64,000 nucleotides of DNA from Sphingobium soli (lineage in GTDB: Bacteria; Pseudomonadota; Alphaproteobacteria; Sphingomonadales; Sphingomonadaceae), in assembly GCF_020782245.1 (NCBI RefSeq), contig NZ_JAJGNP010000004.1, forward strand, positions 62,001 to 126,000. The letters run 5' to 3'. A program made the translations under genes and the position numbers. Positions 34,833 to 43,706 of this stretch are shown here, in pieces. The notes below the pieces were generated by a model that was given only the letters and a program-made list of their open reading frames with translations, was not told the DNA's origin and searched no databases. Position 1 is the first letter of the stretch; each line of letters opens with the position of its first letter.

Positions 34833-36277
34833 GGGCGACGGGTGCGATCCTGGTGGTCGATGACGATCCCGCAATCTGCGTCGTGGTCGGCGAAGCGCTG
34901 CGGCGGCAGGGGCATAAGGTGAAGACGGCCGCGTCCATTCGCGAACGCAGCGCCTTGATCGACAGTTTTACGCCCGATGTCCTTATCACTGACGTCATGC
35001 TGCCCGATGGCGACGGACTGGACGGCGTGGCCGATATTCTCGACCGCAACCCGGACCTGAATGTCATCATCCTTTCGGCGCAGAACACGCTCAATACCGC
35101 GATCCGCGCGACCGAAAAGGGGGCGTTCGAGTATCTGCCCAAACCTTTCGATCTGAACGAACTTACCCGCGCCGTTTCCGACGCGCTGGGCACTCGCGCC
35201 CCGGCCGACGGGGCGGAGGAAGGGCATGGCGGCCTGCCCCATGACGGACTGCCGCTCGTCGGCCGCTCACCAGCGATGCAGGAAGTCTATCGGACGATCG
35301 CGCGCGTTCTGTCCAATGACCTTTCGATCCTGGTGCTGGGCGAATCGGGAACGGGGAAGGAACTGGTTGCAGAGGCGATCCACAGCCTGGGGCAGCGGCG
35401 CACAAAACCCTTCATCGCGATCAATATGGCTGCAATACCGCGTGAGTTGATCGAAGCGGAACTGTTTGGTTATGAAAAGGGCGCCTTTACTGGCGCGCAG
35501 GTTCGTACTGCCGGCAAGTTCGAACAGGCGCAGGGCGGCACGCTCTTTCTCGACGAAATTGGAGATATGCCGATGGAGGCGCAGACGCGCCTGCTTCGTG
35601 TCCTTCAATCGGGTGAAGTCACGACAGTGGGGGGCTCGAAACCGGTCCGGGTGAATGTCCGGATCATCGCAGCCACTAACAAGCACCTTCCGCAACTGAT
35701 TGAAGAAGGCCGCTTTCGGCAGGATCTCTACTATCGCCTGAACGTCGTGCCGATCGCGCTGCCACCCCTGCGGGAACGGCGGGAAGACGTCATTCTGCTC
35801 GCGCGCCATTTCCTGGAACGCGCCGCGCAGGATGGCCTGCCGAGAAAGGCTCTGGCCGAAGACGCTGCGCAATTGCTGATGGCCTGGCATTGGCCCGGCA
35901 ATGTTCGTGAACTTCAGAATATGATGCAGCGCTTGTCGGTGCTCAGCCGGGAAAATGTCATTACGGCCGAGATGCTGCGCCATATGCTGCCGATCGAGCA
36001 TGTTCCGGCGGATCATGCCGCGCCTGCCGATCATCTGATCCATGCCGTCCGCGACTGGGCCAAACGGCAATTAGGGATCGGCATCAGCCAGCCGCAACGC
36101 GCCTTGCACGATGATCTGCTCGCCGTGATCGAACCGGTCCTGCTGGAAGAGGTGTTGTCGAGTGTTGATGGAAACCAGATCCGGGCGGCCGGGTTGCTTG
36201 GCATCAATCGCAACACGTTGCGCAAGAAATTGACGGATTATGGCCTTGATCCCTTGCAGCTGCGTCTGGGGGACTGA
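34829..36277 (+). CDS. ntrC: Sigma-54 response regulator NtrC
   Basis: NtrC activates sigma-54 promoters for nitrogen assimilation. The 482-residue protein has a receiver domain (VVDDDPAICVV, LITDVMLPDGDGL with the phosphoacceptor Asp, KPF), an AAA+ domain (LGESGTGKE, the intact GAFTGA loop, FLDEIGDMP) and a C-terminal Fis-type helix-turn-helix (AAGLLGINRNTLRKKLTDYG). It overlaps ntrB. The ntrY gene follows after about 110 bases. Confidence 0.96.
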   Translation: MRATGAILVVDDDPAICVVVGEALRRQGHKVKTAASIRERSALIDSFTPDVLITDVMLPDGDGLDGVADILDRNPDLNVIILSAQNTLNTAIRATEKGAFEYLPKPFDLNELTRAVSDALGTRAPADGAEEGHGGLPHDGLPLVGRSPAMQEVYRTIARVLSNDLSILVLGESGTGKELVAEAIHSLGQRRTKPFIAINMAAIPRELIEAELFGYEKGAFTGAQVRTAGKFEQAQGGTLFLDEIGDMPMEAQTRLLRVLQSGEVTTVGGSKPVRVNVRIIAATNKHLPQLIEEGRFRQDLYYRLNVVPIALPPLRERREDVILLARHFLERAAQDGLPRKALAEDAAQLLMAWHWPGNVRELQNMMQRLSVLSRENVITAEMLRHMLPIEHVPADHAAPADHLIHAVRDWAKRQLGIGISQPQRALHDDLLAVIEPVLLEEVLSSVDGNQIRAAGLLGINRNTLRKKLTDYGLDPLQLRLGD

Positions 36278-36387
36278 CCCGATCAGGTTGCGGATCGAGA
36301 CGAAACGACGGGGGGAATCGACCAGCGACAGCTGGGCGGTGAAATACTGTGTTTGAATGGGCACGGGCTTGTTGTAACAAAGCCACT

Positions 36388-38643
36388 ATGATCGGCGCGA
36401 ATATCCTCCCCAGGCGGGCCGCTGCATGGCGGAGGCTGATGCCAGCGTTCCTCCGCGGCGGGCGGCTCGCTGCGTTGGTGGAAGGGATTACGCTCGCGCT
36501 GTTCCTCGGCATGGCGGGGCTGACCTACCATCTGCTGTCCGGCAGCGGCCAATCCTATACATTGCTGACACCGCCGATCGTCGCGCTGTTGCTGGTTGCC
36601 AATCTGGTTCCTGCAATCGCCCTGCTTGTTCTGCTGGGCCGCCGCGTTGCCAAGCGGCGCGCTAGCGCGTCGGCGATCGGCAGCGACGGGCAATTGCACG
36701 TGCGGCTGGTCGCGATCTTTTCGATCGTCGCGAGCGTCCCGATGCTGCTGGTGGTGATCTTCGCATCCCTGCTGTTCCAATATGGCGTGCAATTCTGGTT
36801 TTCCGACAGCGCGCGCGGCATGCTGCAAAATGCAAGCGATCTGGCGCGCGGCTATTATGAGCAAAATTTGCGCGAGGTTCGCGACGAAACGCTGACCATG
36901 GCGGGTGATCTTCGCGATTATCTGAGCCAGACCGACGTTTCCAGCCCGCGTTTCGCCGAGGGCTATATCTATCAGGTCGTCACGCGAAAGCTGAACCGAT
37001 CGGCCATTATCGAGGTGGGGAAGGACGGGATCGCCCGTACCGCCGCGACGGTCGATCCGGAAAATCGCCCGGTTGCCGAGATGCTGCCGCCAAACGTCGT
37101 GCGTCGCCTGGCGGCGGGCGAAGATATCGTGGTCCAGGCGCGCCCGAACCAGGTCGAGGCAGTGACCCTGCTCTATCCCGACAGCAAGGTCTATCTCTAC
37201 GCCACGCGCAACGCGGGCACATCGTCCTTCTCCAATGTGGAACGGGCGCAAAAGGTGATTGCCGACTATGATCTTTTCGCGGCGCAATCGCGCGCGCTGC
37301 AACTGCGCTTCAACGTCGCGCTGTTCGTAGGTTCGTTGTTGCTCGTCGGGATCGCTGTCTATATCGCCCTGGCGGTGGCGGACTGGATGGTCCGCCCGGT
37401 CAACGAACTGGTGACCGCGGCCCGGCGCATCACCGCGGGCGACCTGTCGGCGCGCGTCACCAGCCCGCTCAGCCGCGATGAAATCGGCACTCTGGCATCC
37501 GCCTTTAACCGCATGACGCAGCGCCTCGAAGCACAAACCGGCGCGCTGGTGGCTGCCAACAGTCAGCTGGACGAGCGCCGCGCCTTTATTGAGGCCATCC
37601 TGTCAGGCGTCACCGCAGGGGTTTTGTCCGTCGATCTGGAAGGTGTCATCCTGCTCCTGAACAGTTCAGCGGCAGCTATCCTTGTGGGAGAGGATGATGA
37701 CCCAGTCGGCCGGAGTCTCGCGGAAATTTCTCCAGAACTTGCTGATTTCGTCACATCAGGCGAGGATGCCGGCATCGTTCAGGTGCGGGCTCATGGCGAC
37801 TTGCGGACCCTGGCGGTGAAGCTCGCCGCCGACGCATCGCGCCATATTCTCACCTTCGATGACATTACCCAGCAACTATCGGACCAACGCCGCGCGGCTT
37901 GGTCGGACGTCGCCCGGCGTATTGCACACGAGATCAAGAACCCGTTGACGCCGATCCAGCTGGCGGCCGAGCGTCTTCAGAGGCGCTATGCTGAGGAAGT
38001 GACCAGCGACAAGGCGACATTCAGCCGATTGACCGGGACCATCGTGCGCCAGGTCGGTGACCTGCGTCGGATCGTCGACGAATTTTCTTCCTTCGCGCGG
38101 ATGCCGAAGCCAGTTTTCCGCCGCGAGGCGATTGGCGACATCGCTCGCCACGCCCTGTTCCTGCACGAAGTCGCCCATCCTGACATTCAGTTCGAATATG
38201 TCGCGCACGAAAGCGACCTGGAGCTGGTATGTGACCGGCGCCAGCTCGGGCAGGCATTGACGAATATCGTCAAAAACGCTGTCGAAGCCATTGAGCCTAA
38301 GGCCGAACCTGATGCAGGTGGCCCGCGCGGCCATGTTCGCATGACGCTCGCTCGGGATGGTGAGGATATCGTTATCACGGTGCGGGACGATGGCATTGGC
38401 CTGCCGCCCGAGCGGGATCGCATCCTTGAACCCTATATGACGACGCGGACCAAAGGCACCGGCCTGGGTCTCGCCATCGTCAAGAAGATTGTCGAAGAAC
38501 ATCTTGGCGAAATCCGCTTTGACGATGCCCAAGGCGGCGGCGCACGCGTAACTCTGCGATTTGCCGCGATGGCACTGGAAAAACTGGAAGAAGGGCAGCC
38601 GGTGGCGCTGCCAAAAGGAAAAGTGACGGCCCATGGCGCTTGA
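36388..38643 (+). CDS. ntrY: Membrane sensor kinase NtrY
   Basis: NtrY is the membrane partner kinase of NtrX. The 751-residue protein has N-terminal transmembrane helices (ITLALFLGMAGLTYHLL, IVALLLVANLVPAIALLVLLG, IFSIVASVPMLLVVIFASLLF), a periplasmic region, another helix near residues 310-335, a HAMP domain (ARRITAGDLSARV), a PAS domain, His[21 protein letters not shown] and HATPase (GTGLGLAIVKKIVEEH). ATG 36388 is chosen over GTG 36349. It overlaps ntrX by 11 bases. Confidence 0.94.
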   Translation: MIGANILPRRAAAWRRLMPAFLRGGRLAALVEGITLALFLGMAGLTYHLLSGSGQSYTLLTPPIVALLLVANLVPAIALLVLLGRRVAKRRASASAIGSDGQLHVRLVAIFSIVASVPMLLVVIFASLLFQYGVQFWFSDSARGMLQNASDLARGYYEQNLREVRDETLTMAGDLRDYLSQTDVSSPRFAEGYIYQVVTRKLNRSAIIEVGKDGIARTAATVDPENRPVAEMLPPNVVRRLAAGEDIVVQARPNQVEAVTLLYPDSKVYLYATRNAGTSSFSNVERAQKVIADYDLFAAQSRALQLRFNVALFVGSLLLVGIAVYIALAVADWMVRPVNELVTAARRITAGDLSARVTSPLSRDEIGTLASAFNRMTQRLEAQTGALVAANSQLDERRAFIEAILSGVTAGVLSVDLEGVILLLNSSAAAILVGEDDDPVGRSLAEISPELADFVTSGEDAGIVQVRAHGDLRTLAVKLAADASRHILTFDDITQQLSDQRRAAWSDVARRIAHEIKNPLTPIQLAAERLQRRYAEEVTSDKATFSRLTGTIVRQVGDLRRIVDEFSSFARMPKPVFRREAIGDIARHALFLHEVAHPDIQFEYVAHESDLELVCDRRQLGQALTNIVKNAVEAIEPKAEPDAGGPRGHVRMTLARDGEDIVITVRDDGIGLPPERDRILEPYMTTRTKGTGLGLAIVKKIVEEHLGEIRFDDAQGGGARVTLRFAAMALEKLEEGQPVALPKGKVTAHGA

Positions 38644-40003
38644 TATTCTGATTGTCGACGATGAAGAGGATATTCGCGACCTCGTCGCGGGTGTGCTGGA
38701 AGATGAAGGCTTTACCACGCGCACGGCTGCCAACAGCGACAGCGCGATTGACGCACTGGATTCGCGTCGTCCATCGCTGGTGCTGCTCGACGTCTGGCTC
38801 CAGGGATCACGCATGGACGGACTGGAACTGCTGGACGAGATCAAGCGCCGGGATCCGACCGTTCCAGTATTAATGATCTCGGGCCATGGCAATATCGACA
38901 CCGCCGTTGCCGCCATCCGCAAGGGCGCGGCCGACTTTATCGAAAAACCGTTCGAGGCCGATCGCCTGCTTCACCTGGTCGCGCGCGCCACAGAAACAGA
39001 GCGCCTCCGTAGGGAAAATCAGGTGTTGCGCGCGCGCTTTGGTCAGGATGACGAACTGACCGGCACTTCCGCCGCGATCAACGGCGTCCGCGCAACCATC
39101 AAGAAGGTCGCCGGCACGGGCAGCCGCGTGCTGATCTCTGGGCCCGCCGGTGTCGGCAAGGAAGTCGCCGCCCGCATGCTGCACAGCTGGAGCGGGCGGG
39201 CCGACTCGCCCTTCATTATCGTCGCTGCCGCGCGCATGGACCCGGACCGGGTCGAGGAAGAATTGTTCGGCATCGAGGACGCGAGTGGGCTCGTGCGCCC
39301 TGGATTTCTGGAACAGGCGCATGGCGGCACGCTCTATCTCGACGAGATCGCGGATATGCCGCTCACCACGCAGGGCAAGATCCTGCGTGTATTGACCGAT
39401 CAAAGCTTTACGCGCGTGGGCGGCCAGCGGCAGGTGAAGGTTGATGTGCGCGTCATTTCCTCAACGGCGCTCAACTTGGCAAGCGAGATCGAGGAAAGGC
39501 GGTTCCGCGAAGATTTGTTTTACCGCCTCAACGTCGTTCCATTGGCAATCCCGCCATTGTCGGAGCGTCGCGACGACATTCCGCCGCTGGTTGAACATTA
39601 TCTCGCCCGCTTTGCCGTCGATCGCCGGGTTCCCCCGCCCGAAATCGCCAGTGACGCCATGGCGGCTTTGCAGGCCAATGAATGGCCCGGCAACGTCCGT
39701 CAGCTGCGCAACGTGATCGAACGCACGATGATTCTGACGCCGGGTGACCGGATCGGGCGTATCGAGCTGGATATGCTGCCGTCCGAATTGACCAGCGACA
39801 GCGGCGGGGAGGGGATTGGACAATCGGCGATCATGGGCGCGCCGCTCCGCGAAGCGCGCGAGAGCTTCGAACGCGAATATCTGCGTATTCAAATCCGCCG
39901 CTTTTCCGGCAATATTTCGCGAACGGCGACCTTCATCGGCATGGAGCGCTCGGCCCTCCATCGGAAATTGAAGCTGTTGGGCATCACCGAAGACAAGGAT
40001 TAG
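38633..40003 (+). CDS. ntrX: Response regulator NtrX lacking the GAFTGA loop
   Basis: NtrX is the partner regulator of NtrY. The 456-residue protein has a receiver domain (LIVDDEEDI, VLLDVWLQGSRMDGLELL), an AAA+ domain (SGPAGVGKEVAARML, LYLDEIADMP, RLNVVPLAIPPLSERR) and a Fis-type C-terminal HTH (TATFIGMERSALHRKLKLLG). Where NtrC has GAFTGA this protein has FGIEDASGLVRPGFLEQA, so the sigma-54 contact loop is missing. It probably acts on sigma-70 promoters. Confidence 0.94.
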   Translation: MALDILIVDDEEDIRDLVAGVLEDEGFTTRTAANSDSAIDALDSRRPSLVLLDVWLQGSRMDGLELLDEIKRRDPTVPVLMISGHGNIDTAVAAIRKGAADFIEKPFEADRLLHLVARATETERLRRENQVLRARFGQDDELTGTSAAINGVRATIKKVAGTGSRVLISGPAGVGKEVAARMLHSWSGRADSPFIIVAAARMDPDRVEEELFGIEDASGLVRPGFLEQAHGGTLYLDEIADMPLTTQGKILRVLTDQSFTRVGGQRQVKVDVRVISSTALNLASEIEERRFREDLFYRLNVVPLAIPPLSERRDDIPPLVEHYLARFAVDRRVPPPEIASDAMAALQANEWPGNVRQLRNVIERTMILTPGDRIGRIELDMLPSELTSDSGGEGIGQSAIMGAPLREARESFEREYLRIQIRRFSGNISRTATFIGMERSALHRKLKLLGITEDKD

Positions 40004-40082
40004 CGATTTGCCATTGCCTGTGGACGGCTCTTCGCAATTGCGGTAGAAATACACCGCTTCCGGTACGCGGAGACAAGCAAGA

Positions 40083-40121
40083 CGCCCTGCTTAAGGGCGC
40101 GAAGAGCGGGTAACGTCCCGC
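40083..40121 (+). promoter_or_regulatory. Two hairpins in the hfq leader
   Basis: Between ntrX and hfq, CGCCCT (40083-40088) pairs with AGGGCG (40094-40099), and GCGGG (40106-40110) pairs with CCCGC (40117-40121). They lie 26-64 bases before the hfq start. They could be part of an ntrX terminator or a translational control element for hfq; neither has a T-run. Confidence 0.4.
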
Positions 40122-40146
40122 CAAGAATATAGGACTGGCGACGACC

Positions 40147-40629
40147 ATGGCCGACAAAGTGAACAATCTTCAGGATATCTTCCTGAACAGCCTGCGCAAG
40201 AGCAAGACCCCGGTGACCATGTTCCTGGTCAAGGGCGTAAAGCTGCAAGGCATCATCACCTGGTTCGACAATTTCTCCGTGCTGCTCCGCCGTGATGGGC
40301 AGTCGCAACTGGTATACAAGCACGCCATCTCAACCGTCATGCCGGCCCAGCCGATGGACCTAACCGACCTACGCAAGTCGAGCGATGGGAATGGCAAGTC
40401 GAAGCTGTTGCAGGAAATCTTCCTGTCGGCCGTTCGCAAATCCGGCAGCCCGGTCACAATGTTCCTGGTCAACGGCGTCATGCTCCAGGGCGAGATCGCG
40501 GCGTTCGACCTGTTCTGCATGTTGCTGGAGCGCGACGGCATGGTGCAGCTAGTCTACAAACATGCCATTTCCACGGTTCAGCCTCTTCATGCGCTCGACT
40601 TGACGGGCGAAAACGAACAGGACGACTGA
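40147..40629 (+). CDS. hfq: RNA chaperone Hfq with two tandem Sm domains
   Basis: Hfq pairs small RNAs with mRNAs. This 160-residue protein carries two complete Hfq folds in series: residues about 7-70 ([42 protein letters not shown]) and about 84-150 ([42 protein letters not shown]). Normal Hfq has one. The halves have diverged: the distal-face Lys of GVKLQG is Met in the second. Three chains could build a six-fold ring. It follows ntrX and precedes hflX, the usual order. Confidence 0.95.
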   Translation: MADKVNNLQDIFLNSLRKSKTPVTMFLVKGVKLQGIITWFDNFSVLLRRDGQSQLVYKHAISTVMPAQPMDLTDLRKSSDGNGKSKLLQEIFLSAVRKSGSPVTMFLVNGVMLQGEIAAFDLFCMLLERDGMVQLVYKHAISTVQPLHALDLTGENEQDD

Positions 40630-40660
40630 TCGCTGCGGCGTTCCTTTCATTCCTTCGATA

Positions 40661-40719
40661 ATGCTCCCGCTCGGCCGGCGTTTCAGCCCATCAGGCTGTT
40701 CGCCACCCGACGGGAGCAT
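40661..40719. other. Long multi-segment hairpin between hfq and hflX
   Basis: A 59-base stretch folds by eye into one extended hairpin: ATGCTCCCG/CGGGAGCAT (9 bp), TCGG/CCGA (4 bp after a single bulged C), GGCG/CGCC (4 bp), CAGCC/GGCTG (5 bp) and a CATCA loop, with small internal loops between. In all 22 base pairs fit. Only a TTTT stretch at about 40726 follows, so it is a weak terminator or an RNA processing/regulatory element. Confidence 0.8.
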
Positions 40720-40746
40720 GTCGCATTTTGAGGCGTTGAAATATTC

Positions 40747-42081
40747 ATGGCCGTGTTCAATCGCGAATCACAGGATGAAGTTTCACGCGGCGCGCGGGCG
40801 GTGGTCGTTCACGCGGAAACTCGTGGGCTAGAACGTAGGGACAGCGATGCCCGGCTGGAAGAAGCGCGAGGGCTAGCGCTCGCCATTGGCATTGACGTGC
40901 GCGCCGCGCAGGCATTTCGCGTGCGCGACCTCAAGCCGGCAACCCTGTTCGGCAGCGGGCAGGTAGACCAGATCGCGACGCTAGCGCGCCAGGAAGAGGC
41001 CGAATTGATCATCGTCGACAATAGTCTGTCGCCGGTTCAGCAAAGCAATTTGGAAAAGGCATGTGAAGCCAAGGTTATCGACCGAACCGGTCTGATCCTT
41101 GAAATCTTCGGTGAACGCGCCGCCACCAACGAAGGTCGATTGCAGGTCGAACTCGCCCATCTCGACTATCAGGCGGGGCGCCTTGTGCGCAGTTGGACTC
41201 ACCTTGAACGGCAGCGTGGCGGCTTTGGCTTCCTGGGCGGTCCGGGCGAAACCCAGATCGAGGCGGACCGCCGCATGATCCGCGATCGCATGGCCAAGAT
41301 CCGGCGCGAGCTGGATCAGGTGACGCGCACACGCGGCCTTCACCGGGCCCGCCGCCAGCGCGCGCCTTGGCCGGTGATTGCTCTGGTCGGCTATACCAAC
41401 GCTGGAAAGTCGACGCTTTTCAACCGCTTGACCGGGGCTGAGGTCATGGCGGAAGATTTACTGTTTGCCACGCTCGATCCAACGATGCGCCAGATTGCGT
41501 TACCCGGCCTCGACAAGGCGATCCTGTCCGACACCGTGGGATTTGTGTCGGACCTGCCGACGCAACTGATCGCCGCGTTCCGCGCAACGCTGGAGGAAGT
41601 GCTGTCCGCTGATCTTATCGTCCATGTCCGCGATATTGCCCATCCCGACAGCGAAGCCCAGCGCGACGACGTGCTGGACGTACTTGGAGAACTCGGCGTG
41701 ACCGGTGAAGCGGCACTGGAACGCGGGGAGGGGACCTCGGAGCCGCCGCCGATCATCGAGGCGTGGAACAAGCTCGACCTGCTGGATGCGGATAGCATGT
41801 CCTTGGTCCGGGAGCAGGCTGCGCGGCGAGAGGATGTCGTGATCCTGTCAGCGCTGACAGGCGAGGGGATGGATCAACTCCAACGGATGATCAGCGATCA
41901 CATGACCCGCGGAGCGAAAGTTTACACCTTCAGCATTCCCGTTGCGGACGGCGCATCATTGGCCTGGCTGCACGAGCATGGCGAAGTATTGCGTTCCGAA
42001 ACAGGCGATGACATGACGAATGTCGAAGTACGGCTGTCGGACGCATCTTTCGCGCGCTTTACCAAATCTGACTTTGCGTGA
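40747..42081 (+). CDS. hflX: Ribosome-associated GTPase HflX
   Basis: HflX splits stalled ribosomes after stress. The 444-residue protein has the HflX N-terminal domain (FGSGQVDQIA, VDNSLSPVQQSNLEKA, LQVELAHLDYQAGRL, GGFGFLGGPGETQIE) and a GTPase domain (VGYTNAGKSTLFNRLTG, ADLIVHVRDIAHPD, NKLD). Position after hfq is typical. It converges with the TPR-like gene. Confidence 0.96.
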   Translation: MAVFNRESQDEVSRGARAVVVHAETRGLERRDSDARLEEARGLALAIGIDVRAAQAFRVRDLKPATLFGSGQVDQIATLARQEEAELIIVDNSLSPVQQSNLEKACEAKVIDRTGLILEIFGERAATNEGRLQVELAHLDYQAGRLVRSWTHLERQRGGFGFLGGPGETQIEADRRMIRDRMAKIRRELDQVTRTRGLHRARRQRAPWPVIALVGYTNAGKSTLFNRLTGAEVMAEDLLFATLDPTMRQIALPGLDKAILSDTVGFVSDLPTQLIAAFRATLEEVLSADLIVHVRDIAHPDSEAQRDDVLDVLGELGVTGEAALERGEGTSEPPPIIEAWNKLDLLDADSMSLVREQAARREDVVILSALTGEGMDQLQRMISDHMTRGAKVYTFSIPVADGASLAWLHEHGEVLRSETGDDMTNVEVRLSDASFARFTKSDFA

Positions 42082-42117
42082 AATAAAAGAGGGCGAAGAC
42101 CATCCACCCTCCAGCTC

Positions 42118-42678
42118 TTACGTCAGATTTTTTTCGACGACATTTATCGCCGCGTTGAGGGCAGGGGCGCGCTCGCAACGATTGTCACACGCCTCACGCT
42201 GTTTGCGCAACCGGGCCAAGATATTGTTCGCCGCATCGACATTTCCCAGCTTGATTTCCGCGAGCGCCAGACCACTCATGGATCCTGGATGATAATGGAA
42301 ACCGCGATGCACGCTCCGCTCGAAATATCGGCGTGCGGCGTCAGCGTCACCCAGGCCCAGCTTGGTCACGCCGAGTAAAAAGCGGACGTCCTTGCTCGGG
42401 GTTCGCCCCATAAGCCGATTTAACACCGGGTCGGCCTCGGCATATTTTCCCTGCACGACCAGTTCACGGGCATATTGCATAGCGTTTACGGGCGGACGGT
42501 CGGGGGGGCCCCTGAACGCGCCACTGGCAGAATATGCCGTGCTACCGGAAGACAAGGTTCCAAAGTCATAACCGGCGTTGAAATTGATGCCAGTGATGCC
42601 GGTGACGGCATGTCCTCCTTGCGCGAAGGCAGGAACGGAAACAGCCATACAAAGCGGCAGAAGGAGTCGTAAGCGCAT
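42118..42678 (-). CDS. Secreted TPR-like protein, unknown function
   Basis: The 186-residue product has a clear signal peptide (MRLRLLLPLCMAVSVPAFAQ) and then a Gly/Ser-rich stretch (about residues 20-60). The rest is helical and TPR-like: YARELVVQGKYAEADPVLNRL, RFLLGVTKLGLGDADAARRYFERS, LALAEIKLGNVDAANNILARL. Two Cys in EACDNRCER could form a disulfide. It probably mediates protein contacts in the periplasm; the partner is unknown. Confidence 0.8.
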   Translation of the reverse strand: MRLRLLLPLCMAVSVPAFAQGGHAVTGITGINFNAGYDFGTLSSGSTAYSASGAFRGPPDRPPVNAMQYARELVVQGKYAEADPVLNRLMGRTPSKDVRFLLGVTKLGLGDADAARRYFERSVHRGFHYHPGSMSGLALAEIKLGNVDAANNILARLRKQREACDNRCERAPALNAAINVVEKNLT

Positions 42679-42755
42679 AGCATTCTCCTTTGATCTGAAT
42701 AGCTAAGATATGCCTGCCATGGGCGCTCGTCAATATCCGTTGCAACTTACAATGG

Positions 42756-43547
42756 TTAATCCGTGCGCTCCTGTGATTTGGCGCTTTGCCAAAGCGCTTC
42801 CTTGTCTTCAAGCGGCATGGCTGCAAAAGACAATCCGCCTTCTGCTTCCATTGTCCGGAAACGGCGCTCGAACTTGCTATTGGCGCGGCGCAGCGCCGTT
42901 TCAGGATCGACCTTCAGGTGACGCGCCAAATTCACGACGGCGAACAGCAGGTCGCCAACTTCTTCCTCATACTCGGCACTAGTCCGCGCTGCGGCAACTT
43001 CCTTCAGTTCCTCCTCGATCTTTGCGACCACGCCGTCCGTGTCTGGCCAATCGAACCCCGTGCGCGCCGCGCGTTTCTGGAGCTTTTCCGCGCGCGACAG
43101 TGCGGGCAGGGCGGTTGCCACACCCGATAGGGCGCTGGGATCGGGCTCCTTTTCCGCGCGTTCGGCCGCCTTGATCGCCTCCCATTGCGCATGGCCATCC
43201 TCGCGCCTGACGCCGTCACCAAAGACGTGCGGATGCCGGCGGATCATCTTGCGGGTTATTCCGTCGATGACATCCTGCATGGAAAAATGGCCAGCTTGCT
43301 CGGCCATGCGGCTGTGGAACGCCACCTGAAGCAACAGGTCACCCAGTTCATCGCGCAATGCCGCCATGTCGTTGCGCTCGATCGCATCTACCACCTCATA
43401 GGCTTCTTCGATCGTATAGGGGGCGATCGAGGCAAAATCCTGAGCGATGTCCCAAGGACAGCCGACTTCGGGATCGCGCAGCCGTGCCATGACGGTGGTC
43501 AGCGGCATGATATCGGCTGGACTTGGGCTTTGGCTTGGTCGTGTCAT
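42756..43547 (-). CDS. mazG: Nucleoside triphosphate pyrophosphohydrolase MazG
   Basis: MazG hydrolyses nucleoside triphosphates to monophosphates. The 263-residue protein has two MazG repeats. The first contains CPWDIAQDFASIAPYTIEEAYEVVDAIE and LRDELGDLLLQVAFHSRMA with the metal-binding Glu and Asp residues; the second has EEELKEVAAARTSAEYEEEVGDLLFAVVNLAR. Length fits. It is often found near hflX in this clade. Confidence 0.95.
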   Translation of the reverse strand: MTRPSQSPSPADIMPLTTVMARLRDPEVGCPWDIAQDFASIAPYTIEEAYEVVDAIERNDMAALRDELGDLLLQVAFHSRMAEQAGHFSMQDVIDGITRKMIRRHPHVFGDGVRREDGHAQWEAIKAAERAEKEPDPSALSGVATALPALSRAEKLQKRAARTGFDWPDTDGVVAKIEEELKEVAAARTSAEYEEEVGDLLFAVVNLARHLKVDPETALRRANSKFERRFRTMEAEGGLSFAAMPLEDKEALWQSAKSQERTD

Positions 43548-43706
43548 ACAACGTCCCGCATCATGTTCAGTGTCGTCGATCGGCGCAGATAGGTGAGGTT
43601 CACTCCAGCCGCCAGATGATATTCGTGTTCGATAATATATATTATGTAAAGTTTCATAGCGAGGGATGCGTGTGTCGAGCTGTCCCTTTCGGCGTCCGCA
43701 TACGCA

